Source: Kiritimatiellota bacterium
Lineage (GTDB): Bacteria > Verrucomicrobiota > Kiritimatiellia > JAAZAB01
Reading direction: 5' to 3'
NCBI GenBank assembly: GCA_008636095.1
Contig: VSJD01000329.1
Span: forward strand, 1-11,240
DNA: 11,240 nucleotides
The notes beneath the pieces are model-generated. The model saw only the letters and a list, made by a program, of their open reading frames with translations, ran no database searches and was not told the origin of the DNA. Made by a program: the position numbers and the translations under genes. This document shows positions 1 through 6,151 of this stretch, piece after piece (the first letter of the stretch is position 1; every line of letters begins with the position of its first letter).

Positions 1-1440
1 CCGGGCCCCCTCTTTTAAGAATTCGCGAATGACCCGCCAATAGTCGTCATGTTCATCGCGTACTCTGGTTGGACAAGATTTCCGTAGACTGGACGCCTTA
101 TTCGTTTGTCCGAACTGATTAACATATTCATTGATCGCCAACTTGCCCGGAGCAGGCGGATGATTTGACACATACTCATCCAACCCACTATTCCAATAAG
201 GAAAATAAAGATATGGGATGGCAGCCATACCGCGCTGTTTGATTTTTCCGGCCAAAGGATCGCGCAAATTCATCTTCTTAACGTTGCCGCAATAGGGTGA
301 CTGCCAGGGATTAAGATCGAGTTCCGTTAAATGCGTCTTGATCCCGCACGATTTCGTCAGATCAAGCAGATAATCCTGAACGCGATCGACTTGGGACTCC
401 ATACAGTCTTCCGCCGCTGACCATAACACTGTTTCCAACGTCTTTGGCTTTTTGACGGCCTTATCTTCAACTATGACGCGCAACGCTTGCTCCGGAACAG
501 AATATTGTTTCCCGTTAATCTCGTATTCATAATGGGCCCGGATTTCCGTTTCCTTTTCCCCGCCGCCGATTTTGATCCAGACCGGCATATAACTGAGATA
601 ATCCGGCGTGCGTGTAATCACGGCCCGCGCGCGGCAGGCAACTTCATAATCTTCGCCGGGTATTAAAGACTGCAGTCCCGGGGCGTTTGTGCCGGAGGCA
701 ACAATGCTTTGCTGTTTTTCCGCTTCCGCATCCCCGGTTTTAATGCGCACGAAATAATTATCATTTTCCTTTTCCAGGCTGACTCCGTTCTTTTGGCCGC
801 CCTTAAACTGTCCAAAAGAACCGTCATTAAAATGCTCTTCAAACACAATTAGTCCGTTTGACTTTTGGCGAACCACGACGTCATCTAAGTCCACGACGCC
901 GCGGCATGAGTTTGCCCCTGACCAACGCATCAACCAGATTGCCATGGTAGAGGTTAAACCAGGAACGTCCTCATGAAAATCCAGCCACTGCCCGCCTGTT
1001 CCAGAGATGGGTACAACCGGGATATATGGAGTACTGAGCCATACACTGGCACCGGTAAATCCGATCTTTGGAATACCGAGTTCGTAACGCATGGTTTTTT
1101 CATCAGACTTAACGGCACTTACAGAAGATGGATAAATAGAATAATTTTTGCCAAAACAGGAGAAACCGACCAGATGAAGGCCGGCGACCATCTCAAATCC
1201 CTTCGGCAAATCGAGGATATACTTGAAATTGCGCACCTGGTCCAATCCTTCCCCGCCCGGAATCGGCAGATAGAGATACTGCATGGAACCGGCCGTCACA
1301 CGCATCGGACGTTTCAGCCAGAAGATTTCCGGGGAATTAACCTTGACCGTGTTGTTGGTCTGACTGTTGCTCCCGAATGCGTTGGTCAAGATTGATATAA
1401 CAATTCCGACAACCAGCATGCTTTTCTTGATTTTTGTCAT
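1..1440 (-). CDS. Large secreted protein, partial (C-terminus beyond window); possible carbohydrate-active enzyme
   Basis: The frame is open from an ATG at 1440 to the window edge, giving 480 residues without a stop, so the C-terminus is missing. GGAAGG sits about 7 bases before the ATG and supports this start. The N-terminus looks like a Sec signal peptide: lysines at 3, 5 and 6, a hydrophobic stretch at about 8-19, then a small-residue region near NAFGS. Residues about 30-190 look like beta-rich secreted sequence. Residues about 200-320, starting near FEEHFNDGSF, resemble a carbohydrate-binding or jelly-roll module. From about 335 the sequence (WSAAEDCMESQ, then THLTELDLNPW and AIPYLYFPYW) reads like the start of an alpha/beta-barrel hydrolase. 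I do not recognise the family, and the hydrolase reading is inference. It is the last visible gene of the cluster that begins with the GntR-type regulator, 97 bp after the oxidoreductase gene, and may have its own promoter. Confidence 0.8.
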   Translation of the reverse strand, partial: MTKIKKSMLVVGIVISILTNAFGSNSQTNNTVKVNSPEIFWLKRPMRVTAGSMQYLYLPIPGGEGLDQVRNFKYILDLPKGFEMVAGLHLVGFSCFGKNYSIYPSSVSAVKSDEKTMRYELGIPKIGFTGASVWLSTPYIPVVPISGTGGQWLDFHEDVPGLTSTMAIWLMRWSGANSCRGVVDLDDVVVRQKSNGLIVFEEHFNDGSFGQFKGGQKNGVSLEKENDNYFVRIKTGDAEAEKQQSIVASGTNAPGLQSLIPGEDYEVACRARAVITRTPDYLSYMPVWIKIGGGEKETEIRAHYEYEINGKQYSVPEQALRVIVEDKAVKKPKTLETVLWSAAEDCMESQVDRVQDYLLDLTKSCGIKTHLTELDLNPWQSPYCGNVKKMNLRDPLAGKIKQRGMAAIPYLYFPYWNSGLDEYVSNHPPAPGKLAINEYVNQFGQTNKASSLRKSCPTRVRDEHDDYWRVIREFLKEGAR

Positions 1441-1463
1441 TTGATACCCTTCCATTCATGAGC

Positions 1464-1492
1464 ATTATCAAGCGCAATAAACACTCTGTCGT
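1464..1492 (-). promoter_or_regulatory. Candidate sigma-70 promoter for the large secreted protein
   Basis: On the minus strand ACGACA (1487-1492) is followed after 17 bases by GATAAT (1464-1469), which matches the -10 consensus at five of six positions; the -35 matches at four of six. Transcription would start near 1457, leaving a short leader that contains the GGAAGG ribosome binding site. The 97-bp gap holds no strong terminator. This is a pattern match only, so the gene could equally be read through from the oxidoreductase. Confidence 0.3.
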
Positions 1493-1537
1493 TTTTGACG
1501 CCGTTCAAATAAAAATAATTGTTTTATTGCTTTCCAT

Positions 1538-2854
1538 TTATATTTCTACAGCATGCTTTTCTTTTAAAATACCACGCAGTTTCGAGCCATCCACCTCGCG
1601 GGGCAGAATTTTCTTCTTGACCGCCATTGCCGCCGCGGTTCCGGCCGCCTGGCCAAGATTCATGCACGTGCCGGCAATCCGTAAGGAACCATTTGACTCC
1701 CGGTCGCTGGAAATACACCGGCCGGCCACAAGCAGGCCTTCAACGCCTTTTGGTACCAGACAGCGATAGGGAATCTCATACCAATCCCCCTTCGGACAAG
1801 AATGAGTCCTGACATATTTTTCAAGATCAACAGCAGATTCTTCGGCGTTTTCCGGGTCATGCGTATCGATTGGATGAGAACTGCGACTGATGCCATCCGC
1901 GAACTTTCTGCCTGCCAGTACGTCCGCCTTCGTCAGCACATACTCGCCAATAATCCGCCGGGTCTCGCGAACGCCGATATAAGAACCCGTCTGAATGAGA
2001 TAACATTTCTCCCAACCCGGAATATGTCTTCTGGCAAACAGCAGCAATTCCCACAGGCGCTTGCGCCCTTCCATTTCTGCTTTGGTCAGTTGAAACCGGT
2101 CCGTGGCGTCAATTTCCGTGACCATATCAAGATTAAATGTCCGTTCCCCATGAACTCCTTCTGCTCCGGCATCCAGCCACTTGGTGACATAGGAGGGGAT
2201 GTTAACTATTCCTTTTTTTCTCTCCTGTTCCAGGATTTCATTGATCTTTTTCCAATTAGTATCCGGCAGGTTGTTGACGCCACCTATGCGGGATCGCAAG
2301 GTAATCCCCTGCATTCGGCCATCCTTTTTTCTTCCTTTTTCAAACGGCACATTGGCGCTCGCCGCTACGTCGCCATCCCCGGTTGCGTCGATGACCACTT
2401 TGGCGCGTAGAAGTCCCATCCCGCCCTTGCCGGTCACGATAATGCCCTTGACGGTGTTGCCCTCGCAAAAAGCCGACTCAATAAAGGTATGAAACAGCAT
2501 CGCGGCGCCGGAGTCTTCCACCATGCGCTGGGCCACATATTTCGCAATTTCAGGATCAAAGATGGGTACATGCCAGTATGGATCAATATGGATGCCCCCC
2601 AGCTTCTCTATTTCATTGCGCAACTCTTTAAAAATGCCCCCATTCATGCCGGCCCTGATTGCATACTCCGTAACCAGGCGGTTTGTCCAGGAACCGCCCA
2701 GGCAATTGGAGTTTTCGACAACCAGGGTTTCGGCCCCGTGCCTGGCTGAAGCAATCGCCGCTCCCAATCCGGCCGGCCCGCCGCCGCAGACAATAACGTC
2801 ATATGCTCCGAGAACGGGAATTTGTTTCTGAAAATTTATGGAAATGGAATTCAT
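1538..2854 (-). CDS. FAD-dependent oxidoreductase (FAD_oxidored / PF12831-like)
   Basis: This 438-residue protein is probably a soluble FAD-binding dehydrogenase. The N-terminal Rossmann fold is clear: DVIVCGGGPAGLGAA gives GxGxxG at residues 24, 26 and 29, and E47 at the end of the second strand (LVVE) would bind the ribose. A second flavin motif, VIDATGDGDVAA, lies near residue 155. The C-terminus has RCISSDRESNGSLR and GQAAGTAAAMAV, the usual closing FAD contact of this family. Length is at the short end of the family range. No signal peptide is seen, so it is probably cytoplasmic. AAGGA about 8 bases before the ATG supports the start. In PVC bacteria and Bacteroidetes such genes often sit in polysaccharide or sugar loci, but the substrate cannot be read from the sequence. 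It lies between an MBL hydrolase gene and a secreted protein gene. Confidence 0.9.
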   Translation of the reverse strand: MNSISINFQKQIPVLGAYDVIVCGGGPAGLGAAIASARHGAETLVVENSNCLGGSWTNRLVTEYAIRAGMNGGIFKELRNEIEKLGGIHIDPYWHVPIFDPEIAKYVAQRMVEDSGAAMLFHTFIESAFCEGNTVKGIIVTGKGGMGLLRAKVVIDATGDGDVAASANVPFEKGRKKDGRMQGITLRSRIGGVNNLPDTNWKKINEILEQERKKGIVNIPSYVTKWLDAGAEGVHGERTFNLDMVTEIDATDRFQLTKAEMEGRKRLWELLLFARRHIPGWEKCYLIQTGSYIGVRETRRIIGEYVLTKADVLAGRKFADGISRSSHPIDTHDPENAEESAVDLEKYVRTHSCPKGDWYEIPYRCLVPKGVEGLLVAGRCISSDRESNGSLRIAGTCMNLGQAAGTAAAMAVKKKILPREVDGSKLRGILKEKHAVEI

Positions 2855-2925
2855 AATAAAGTTCCTTCAACTTGCGCGCGTTGTTTCCGCAACTCAATTT
2901 TGTCCAATTCTTCCCAAGCCGGCAT
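2851..2925 (-). CDS. Possible 24-residue small ORF overlapping the oxidoreductase start
   Basis: An ATG at 2925 opens a 24-codon frame whose TGA overlaps the oxidoreductase ATG in an ATGA junction, the same junction used by two real gene pairs in this window. The product begins MPAWEELDKIELRKQ and is charged and helix-like. The ribosome site (GGGA) is weak. The same frame is open further upstream to about 2965 and meets the end of the preceding MBL gene at a TTT-TAA stop inside a T6 run, so it could also be a frameshifted extension of that gene. It could be chance, because the gap is only 96 bp. Confidence 0.28.
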   Translation of the reverse strand: MPAWEELDKIELRKQRAQVEGTLL

Positions 2926-2950
2926 TATTCCCGAAAAATTCCCTGAAGTT

Positions 2951-3736
2951 TTAAAAAACTATTTTTATGCCGTCTTGGCCAATCACAATCTCTTTTCCAA
3001 AAATTTGCTTGCTGAGCGCCAGAATATCTTTTTCCCGGTCGTTCCATACGGGATGGATGTGGAGGCAAACAATTTTGCCCACCTTCTTCCCGGCAAGGTA
3101 GGCCAAAAGGTCTTGGGGTTCAACATGTGCCAGTTCGGCAAGCAGAAGGTCGGTTCCGTCAACAAGGGCATCAAGGTCGTGCACGTCCCCGATATCCCCG
3201 GTATATACTATTCGTCTTTTGTCCGGCATTGTCACGGAATACGAGAAACTGTCCGTTGGAACCGATATATCGCTCCGCGACTGATAACGGCGCTTGATAT
3301 GGGTGTTGGGATGCGCGGAAAAACATATGCTGTCATCCTCAAGCATCAAGCCGGATTTCACGGGGATCATCTCCAATTTAAACGAAAGGGTTTCATCCAT
3401 CAGATACATCATCCGCAAATATCCCCTTGTTTTTTCACACGCCTGTGGCGGAAGAAATATTTTTAATGGCACGCCCCCTCTTTTTCCTGACAGTTCCATC
3501 GTCTGGATAAGCATGGGCAATCCGGCAAAGTGATCGGCATCCATGTGGGAAATGAACACCGCCCGTATTTTGTTATAGTTTATGCCCATCCGTACCATGG
3601 AAGCGCTGCACGGTTCCCCGGCATCCATAAGATATATATTTTCTCCAACCTCTATGGCGACCGATTCGGTATAACGGTTCCAGGTCGGAATGCCGGATGC
3701 CGTTCCCAATAAATGTATTTTCACTTCCATATTCAT
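2951..3736 (-). CDS. MBL-fold metallo-hydrolase, RNase Z-like, with HxDxDH variant motif
   Basis: This 261-residue protein has the metallo-beta-lactamase fold. It opens with VKIHLLGTASGIP, typical of RNase Z/AtsA-like members, with YLMDAG as the next strand. The metal motif SHMDADHFAGL gives H64, D66, D68 and H69. The usual HxHxDH is therefore HxDxDH, with Asp in place of the second His. Later ligands are probably H142 or H146 (SAHPNTH), D181 (YTGDIGD) and H226 or H228 (CLHIHP). No signal peptide is seen. Its start overlaps the stop of the upstream paralogue by four bases (ATGA), so the two are translationally coupled and probably act together. The substrate is unknown. An HxDxDH form is known in ComEC-type MBL proteins, so the change need not mean loss of activity. 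The C-terminus lines up with that of the paralogue, which suggests the annotated stop is natural. Confidence 0.88.
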   Translation of the reverse strand: MNMEVKIHLLGTASGIPTWNRYTESVAIEVGENIYLMDAGEPCSASMVRMGINYNKIRAVFISHMDADHFAGLPMLIQTMELSGKRGGVPLKIFLPPQACEKTRGYLRMMYLMDETLSFKLEMIPVKSGLMLEDDSICFSAHPNTHIKRRYQSRSDISVPTDSFSYSVTMPDKRRIVYTGDIGDVHDLDALVDGTDLLLAELAHVEPQDLLAYLAGKKVGKIVCLHIHPVWNDREKDILALSKQIFGKEIVIGQDGIKIVF

Positions 3737-4473
3737 AGCTCCACCGTCAGGCCATCCCGCGCCATAAACGCGCGGGGAAATATCCGCCGAACGTCATCCA
3801 TCATTACGGCTTTCTCCTGGCAATGAATCAGGTATAATCTTTCCGCGTCCGCCATTTGGGCGATACGGGCGGCTTCCGCCGGAGCACTGTGGCAGGCATC
3901 ATGGATAAGCATGGGCGTCTTGCGCGCTAATTCGGCAAGCGGCGGATGAAACGACGTATCCCCGCTGAAAACCATGGATTGCGCCGTTGATGGATAAGTG
4001 ATTTTACATGACAGCGCTTCTTCCATTCCGCCTCCACCGGAAAAATGTTTTGCCGCAATCGTTTCCAAAACGAAATCAGCACCTTTATACGTTTTCCCCG
4101 GCACGAGCGGCACGACGTCGGTTTCCAACACAATCTCGGAAAACCGCTTTATCTGGAGAAATGCCTTGCTGGCCGCCACGATTTCATTCAAATGTTGGGA
4201 TGGCCCGATAATCACCAGCGGACTGACCGACTTGCGGGATACTCTATGCGCCCATAGATAAAAAAGTAATTGCGGCAATCCCAGATAGTGGTCCTGATGC
4301 AGGTGTGTCAGGATCAGGTACCGGATATCCATTGGATCAAGCCCGTATTCGCGCATTTTCAAAACATTGCACCAACCGGTGTCCACAAGGATATTGCCGT
4401 TGATCACAAATGACGCAACTTCTTGTCCAATTTCCGGAGTGCAAGCACCCGTGCCAATAAAAACTATTTTCAT
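3733..4473 (-). CDS. MBL-fold metallo-hydrolase, RNase Z-like, canonical HxHxDH
   Basis: This 246-residue protein is a metallo-beta-lactamase-fold hydrolase with a complete metal site: MKIVFIGTGACTP at the N-terminus, ILVDTG near 28-33, THLHQDHYLGL giving H57, H59, D61 and H62, then probable H143 (AKHFSGGG), D172 (FSGDTSFHPP) and H217 (YLIHC). It resembles RNase Z/arylsulfatase-like and UlaG-like small MBL hydrolases. The reaction may be hydrolysis of a phosphodiester, lactone or sulfate ester, but the sequence does not decide. AAGG lies about 8 bases before the ATG. It is the first of two tandem MBL genes and follows the regulator gene after a 202-bp gap filled with hairpins. The pair probably arose by duplication, though they are clearly diverged. 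Confidence 0.9.
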   Translation of the reverse strand: MKIVFIGTGACTPEIGQEVASFVINGNILVDTGWCNVLKMREYGLDPMDIRYLILTHLHQDHYLGLPQLLFYLWAHRVSRKSVSPLVIIGPSQHLNEIVAASKAFLQIKRFSEIVLETDVVPLVPGKTYKGADFVLETIAAKHFSGGGGMEEALSCKITYPSTAQSMVFSGDTSFHPPLAELARKTPMLIHDACHSAPAEAARIAQMADAERLYLIHCQEKAVMMDDVRRIFPRAFMARDGLTVEL

Positions 4474-4485
4474 GAATTAGGCCTT

Positions 4486-4556
4486 CGGCAACTTTGCCGT
4501 TCTAACGAACGGCCTCTACAACGGATGTGGGTGTAGTGGCGGTTCGGTAGAACCGC
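4486..4556 (-). repeat. Cluster of perfect small stem-loops in the leader of the MBL pair
   Basis: The 202-bp gap between the regulator and the MBL genes holds several inverted repeats. GCGGTTC at 4539-4545 pairs with GAACCGC at 4550-4556 (loop GGTA). GCCGTTC at 4496-4502 pairs with GAACGGC at 4507-4513 (loop TAAC). CGGCAA at 4486-4491 pairs with TTGCCG at 4494-4499, and CTACA at 4516-4520 with TGTAG at 4532-4536. The first and second 7-bp hairpins look like variants of one unit. The 4486-4499 and 4496-4513 hairpins share bases and exclude each other. No T-tract follows, so a simple terminator is unlikely. It could be a dispersed palindromic repeat or an attenuator-like leader. The rest of the gap (4557-4675) is AT-rich with no clear promoter; TATAC/GTATA arms at 4632-4647 form a weak dyad. 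Confidence 0.5.
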
Positions 4557-4675
4557 AGGATTGAAATTCCTTAGCATTGAATTATTTTTCCCGTCAATCG
4601 AACATAATTCTTTGAACCCAAACTATTCGTCTATACTTTCCTGTATATTTTCGCGCCGCAATTACGCTTTCTGGT

Positions 4676-5794
4676 TTAATCCTTCTCCTCTCGCAATTTA
4701 CACGGTATTTTAACGGGCAATACCGGTAAAGGTTTTTTATGGATGCGCATACTAAGAACGCGGATTAATTCATGGGCAACATCGGCAGGCGAAAACTCGT
4801 TGCGAATAACGGGAAGGCCATACCAAAGGTTAACACCTTTGTTGGCCATCGTGAGTACCATCGGTTGATTTGGTGTGTTAATCTTTCTGTGCGCCAGGGC
4901 CAGGGCCACGCCGTACATTGCAATATCATCGGACACAATCAACCCCTGCGGCCATTGCCGCCGCTGATCCCAACCCCGCATTAAAAACAGCATGTCGTTA
5001 TATGCCGCCTCTTGCAGGCATCCCGCGCTTTTTCCGCACCGCAACTGGTGAATTTCCACGGACGGAATATTCAGTTCCCGCGCCGCCGATTGAATGCCGC
5101 TAACATCCAGTCCGTCGCTGGTCACATCTTCCACAACCCGGAAATAGGCAATTTTTTTCACACCCTTTTTTTCCATGCAGGTAACACTGCTCCGTCCAAA
5201 ACCTTCGTAATCAAATGTTATATCAGTCTCCGGATCACGCGGCGGGCCAAATCGCACAACGGGCAAATCCTTTAAGATACCGCCGACTTTTCGGCTGACA
5301 AAACGCCCCAGAATTTGAACAAAGCCGATAAAAAGATAATTGTTCAAGTCGTTGATTAACGATCGGCACGCGGATGACTGCGGTAAATTCCGATTAGTCT
5401 TCAATTCTCTCAATCCATCGTAAGCACGGCATGTCCAGCAGCAATCTTTCAGGTTCTCAAGTTCGCTGGAAACGGCTTGAAAAACCGCGCGCTGGAAATG
5501 AGCATTCTCGTCGGTCAAAGCCGGATTGAAAAGAACGCCGATAAGCGACGCTTGACTTTTATTGCGGACAAAAGTGCCGCGCATGGGCTTGCGCTCGATC
5601 CAGCCTTCTTGTGCCAGGGCGCTCAACGCGCGCTGAACGGCATCGCGGCCAACGCGCCATTGCCGGACAAGCTCATCGGTGGAAGGCAGTCTTTGATGCG
5701 GAACCAATTGCCCGTTCCGGATCTGCTGCCGCAGGGCGCGCGCAATTTGAACGTGGGTCGGCTCGGCCACTTGAATATTCAGGTGTATTTTCAA
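4676..5794 (-). CDS. GntR-type winged-helix regulator fused to LacI-like ligand-binding domain
   Basis: This 372-residue transcription factor has a GntR winged helix at about residues 14-76: HVQIARALRQQIRNGQL, then LPSTDELVRQWRVGRDAVQRAL and the wing region RKPMRGTFV. Residues about 84-350 resemble a periplasmic-binding/LacI-type sensor: SLIGVLFNP opens it, and GLIVSDDIAMYGVALAL and VIRNEFSPADVAHELIRVL occur near its end. The architecture matches AraR-like and PVC-group GntR/LacI hybrids, which usually sense sugars; the ligand here is unknown. The start is TTG at 5794: an in-frame TAA stands just upstream, AGGA lies about 7 bases before it, and the first in-frame ATG would delete most of the DNA-binding domain. 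A promoter and a dyad overlap the start region, which suggests autoregulation. It probably also controls the downstream MBL/oxidoreductase genes. Confidence 0.9.
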   Translation of the reverse strand: MKIHLNIQVAEPTHVQIARALRQQIRNGQLVPHQRLPSTDELVRQWRVGRDAVQRALSALAQEGWIERKPMRGTFVRNKSQASLIGVLFNPALTDENAHFQRAVFQAVSSELENLKDCCWTCRAYDGLRELKTNRNLPQSSACRSLINDLNNYLFIGFVQILGRFVSRKVGGILKDLPVVRFGPPRDPETDITFDYEGFGRSSVTCMEKKGVKKIAYFRVVEDVTSDGLDVSGIQSAARELNIPSVEIHQLRCGKSAGCLQEAAYNDMLFLMRGWDQRRQWPQGLIVSDDIAMYGVALALAHRKINTPNQPMVLTMANKGVNLWYGLPVIRNEFSPADVAHELIRVLSMRIHKKPLPVLPVKIPCKLREEKD

Positions 5795-5840
5795 GATTAT
5801 TCCTATTTATTTGAAATAAATATAATATGGAATATCTTGA
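5791..5840. promoter_or_regulatory. Nested dyad over the regulator promoter and start, likely autoregulatory operator
   Basis: An outer arm TCAAGATTATTCC (5791-5803) faces GGAATATCTTGA (5829-5840), complementary except for one missing base. Nested inside is a perfect 9-bp palindrome: TATTTATTT (5804-5812), a central G, and AAATAAATA (5814-5822). The outer right arm falls between the -35 and -10 boxes and the left arm covers the ribosome site and TTG start. That placement fits repression of the gene's own promoter, as is common for GntR and LacI proteins. It could instead fold as an RNA hairpin. Confidence 0.5.
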
Positions 5841-5847
5841 AAGTCAA
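5819..5847 (-). promoter_or_regulatory. Sigma-70-type promoter of the GntR/LacI regulator gene
   Basis: Minus-strand TTGACT (5842-5847) is followed after exactly 17 bases by TATATT (5819-5824); each matches its consensus at five of six positions. Transcription would begin near 5812, about 17 bases before the TTG start, leaving room for the AGGA ribosome site at 5801-5804. Confidence 0.6.
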
Positions 5848-5884
5848 CTGGTTTTTTATTTTTTTTAGCGGCTTGAAGCGGGTG

Positions 5885-5946
5885 CCTGCCCGCAGGACTT
5901 CGTCCAGCGACCCGCCTGCAATGCCGTGCATAGCACTGCGGGCAGG
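5885..5946. repeat. GC-rich palindromic (REP-like) element
   Basis: CCTGCCCGCAG at 5885-5895 is the exact reverse complement of CTGCGGGCAGG at 5936-5946, an 11-bp stem with a 40-base loop. A smaller hairpin, GGAC-TTC-GTCC (5895-5905), competes with its left arm. Such compound palindromes are typical of dispersed extragenic elements. Copy number cannot be judged from one window. Confidence 0.55.
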
Positions 5947-5953
5947 TGTAGGC

Positions 5954-5968
5954 GGGCGGGCGGGCGGG
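5954..5968 (+). other. Perfect G-quadruplex motif (GGGC)n
   Basis: Four GGG runs separated by single C residues lie on the plus strand at 5954-5968, followed by further G pairs to 5980. Four G3 runs with one-base loops form the classic stable quadruplex pattern. The G-rich strand is the template strand for the surrounding minus-strand genes. It could alternatively be a simple tetranucleotide slippage tract. Confidence 0.55.
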
Positions 5969-6015
5969 CAGGAGGGTAGGCGGTTATGGCAGAGTCCGGC
6001 CAACCGGCCCTTCAC

Positions 6016-6096
6016 CTATGGAGGATCACCGTTGCGGGATTGTTTTGGCGTCCGGACACCGTGCAATTTGCGGTGCAGGGTGCGGCGGCTGATCTC
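6016..6096 (-). pseudogene. Fragment of a Fis-type helix-turn-helix coding tail (NtrC-family-like)
   Basis: Read on the minus strand, this stretch encodes EISRRTLHRKLHGVRTPKQ and a few more residues before a TAG at 6016-6018. The core ISRRTLHRKLH is identical to the recognition helix of the response regulator at 8477-9847. At DNA level, 6060-6093 and 8512-8545 match at 33 of 34 bases, and the single difference is a synonymous CGC/CGA change. Outside the core the two copies do not resemble each other, and no AAA+ domain precedes the fragment. It is best read as a remnant of a paralogous regulator, or as a piece carried in a dispersed repeat. A functional short gene is unlikely, since no start or ribosome site is seen. 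Confidence 0.55.
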
Positions 6097-6104
6097 CGTC
6101 CGTA

Positions 6105-6126
6105 CCCGTCCCCAAAAAGGGACGGG
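6105..6126 (-). terminator. Strong hairpin after the RCC1-repeat gene, possible terminator
   Basis: CCCGTCCC (6105-6112) and GGGACGGG (6119-6126) form a perfect 8-bp stem with a six-base A-rich/T-rich loop, 26 bases past the stop of the RCC1 gene. No T-run follows on the minus strand, so it is not a classic intrinsic terminator. It may protect the 3' end of the message or belong to the neighbouring repeat mosaic. Confidence 0.35.
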
Positions 6127-6151
6127 CTGGTAAAAACATCTACAGACAATA

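Larger units (their letters stand above)
5795..6151. other. Gene-free mosaic of GC-rich repeats between the RCC1 and GntR genes
   Basis: This 357-bp gap holds no intact gene. From left to right it contains the AT-rich promoter and dyad of the regulator, an 11-bp inverted repeat, a GGGC tract, a stretch at about 5977-6015 with nothing recognised, a broken Fis-helix coding fragment, and a strong hairpin after the RCC1 gene. Its middle is much richer in G+C than the AT-rich ends of the flanking gaps, which fits accumulated dispersed repeats rather than a gene remnant alone. Open frames crossing it have proline/arginine/alanine-rich, low-complexity products and are not credible. Confidence 0.6.

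Noticed and set aside
1802..2410. Plus-strand open frame of 202 codons
   Set aside because: It lies wholly inside the clear FAD oxidoreductase gene on the other strand and shows no domain or ribosome site.
2822..3466. Plus-strand open frame of 214 codons
   Set aside because: Antisense to the HxDxDH MBL gene, with no recognisable protein features; a shadow frame.
4568..4597. TTGACG as -35 of a promoter for the MBL pair
   Set aside because: No acceptable -10 box at 16-18 bases; the closest hexamers match poorly.
5477..6133. Plus-strand open frame of 218 codons crossing the regulator start and the repeat mosaic
   Set aside because: Half is antisense to the GntR-type gene and half is translated GC-rich repeat; composition is low complexity.
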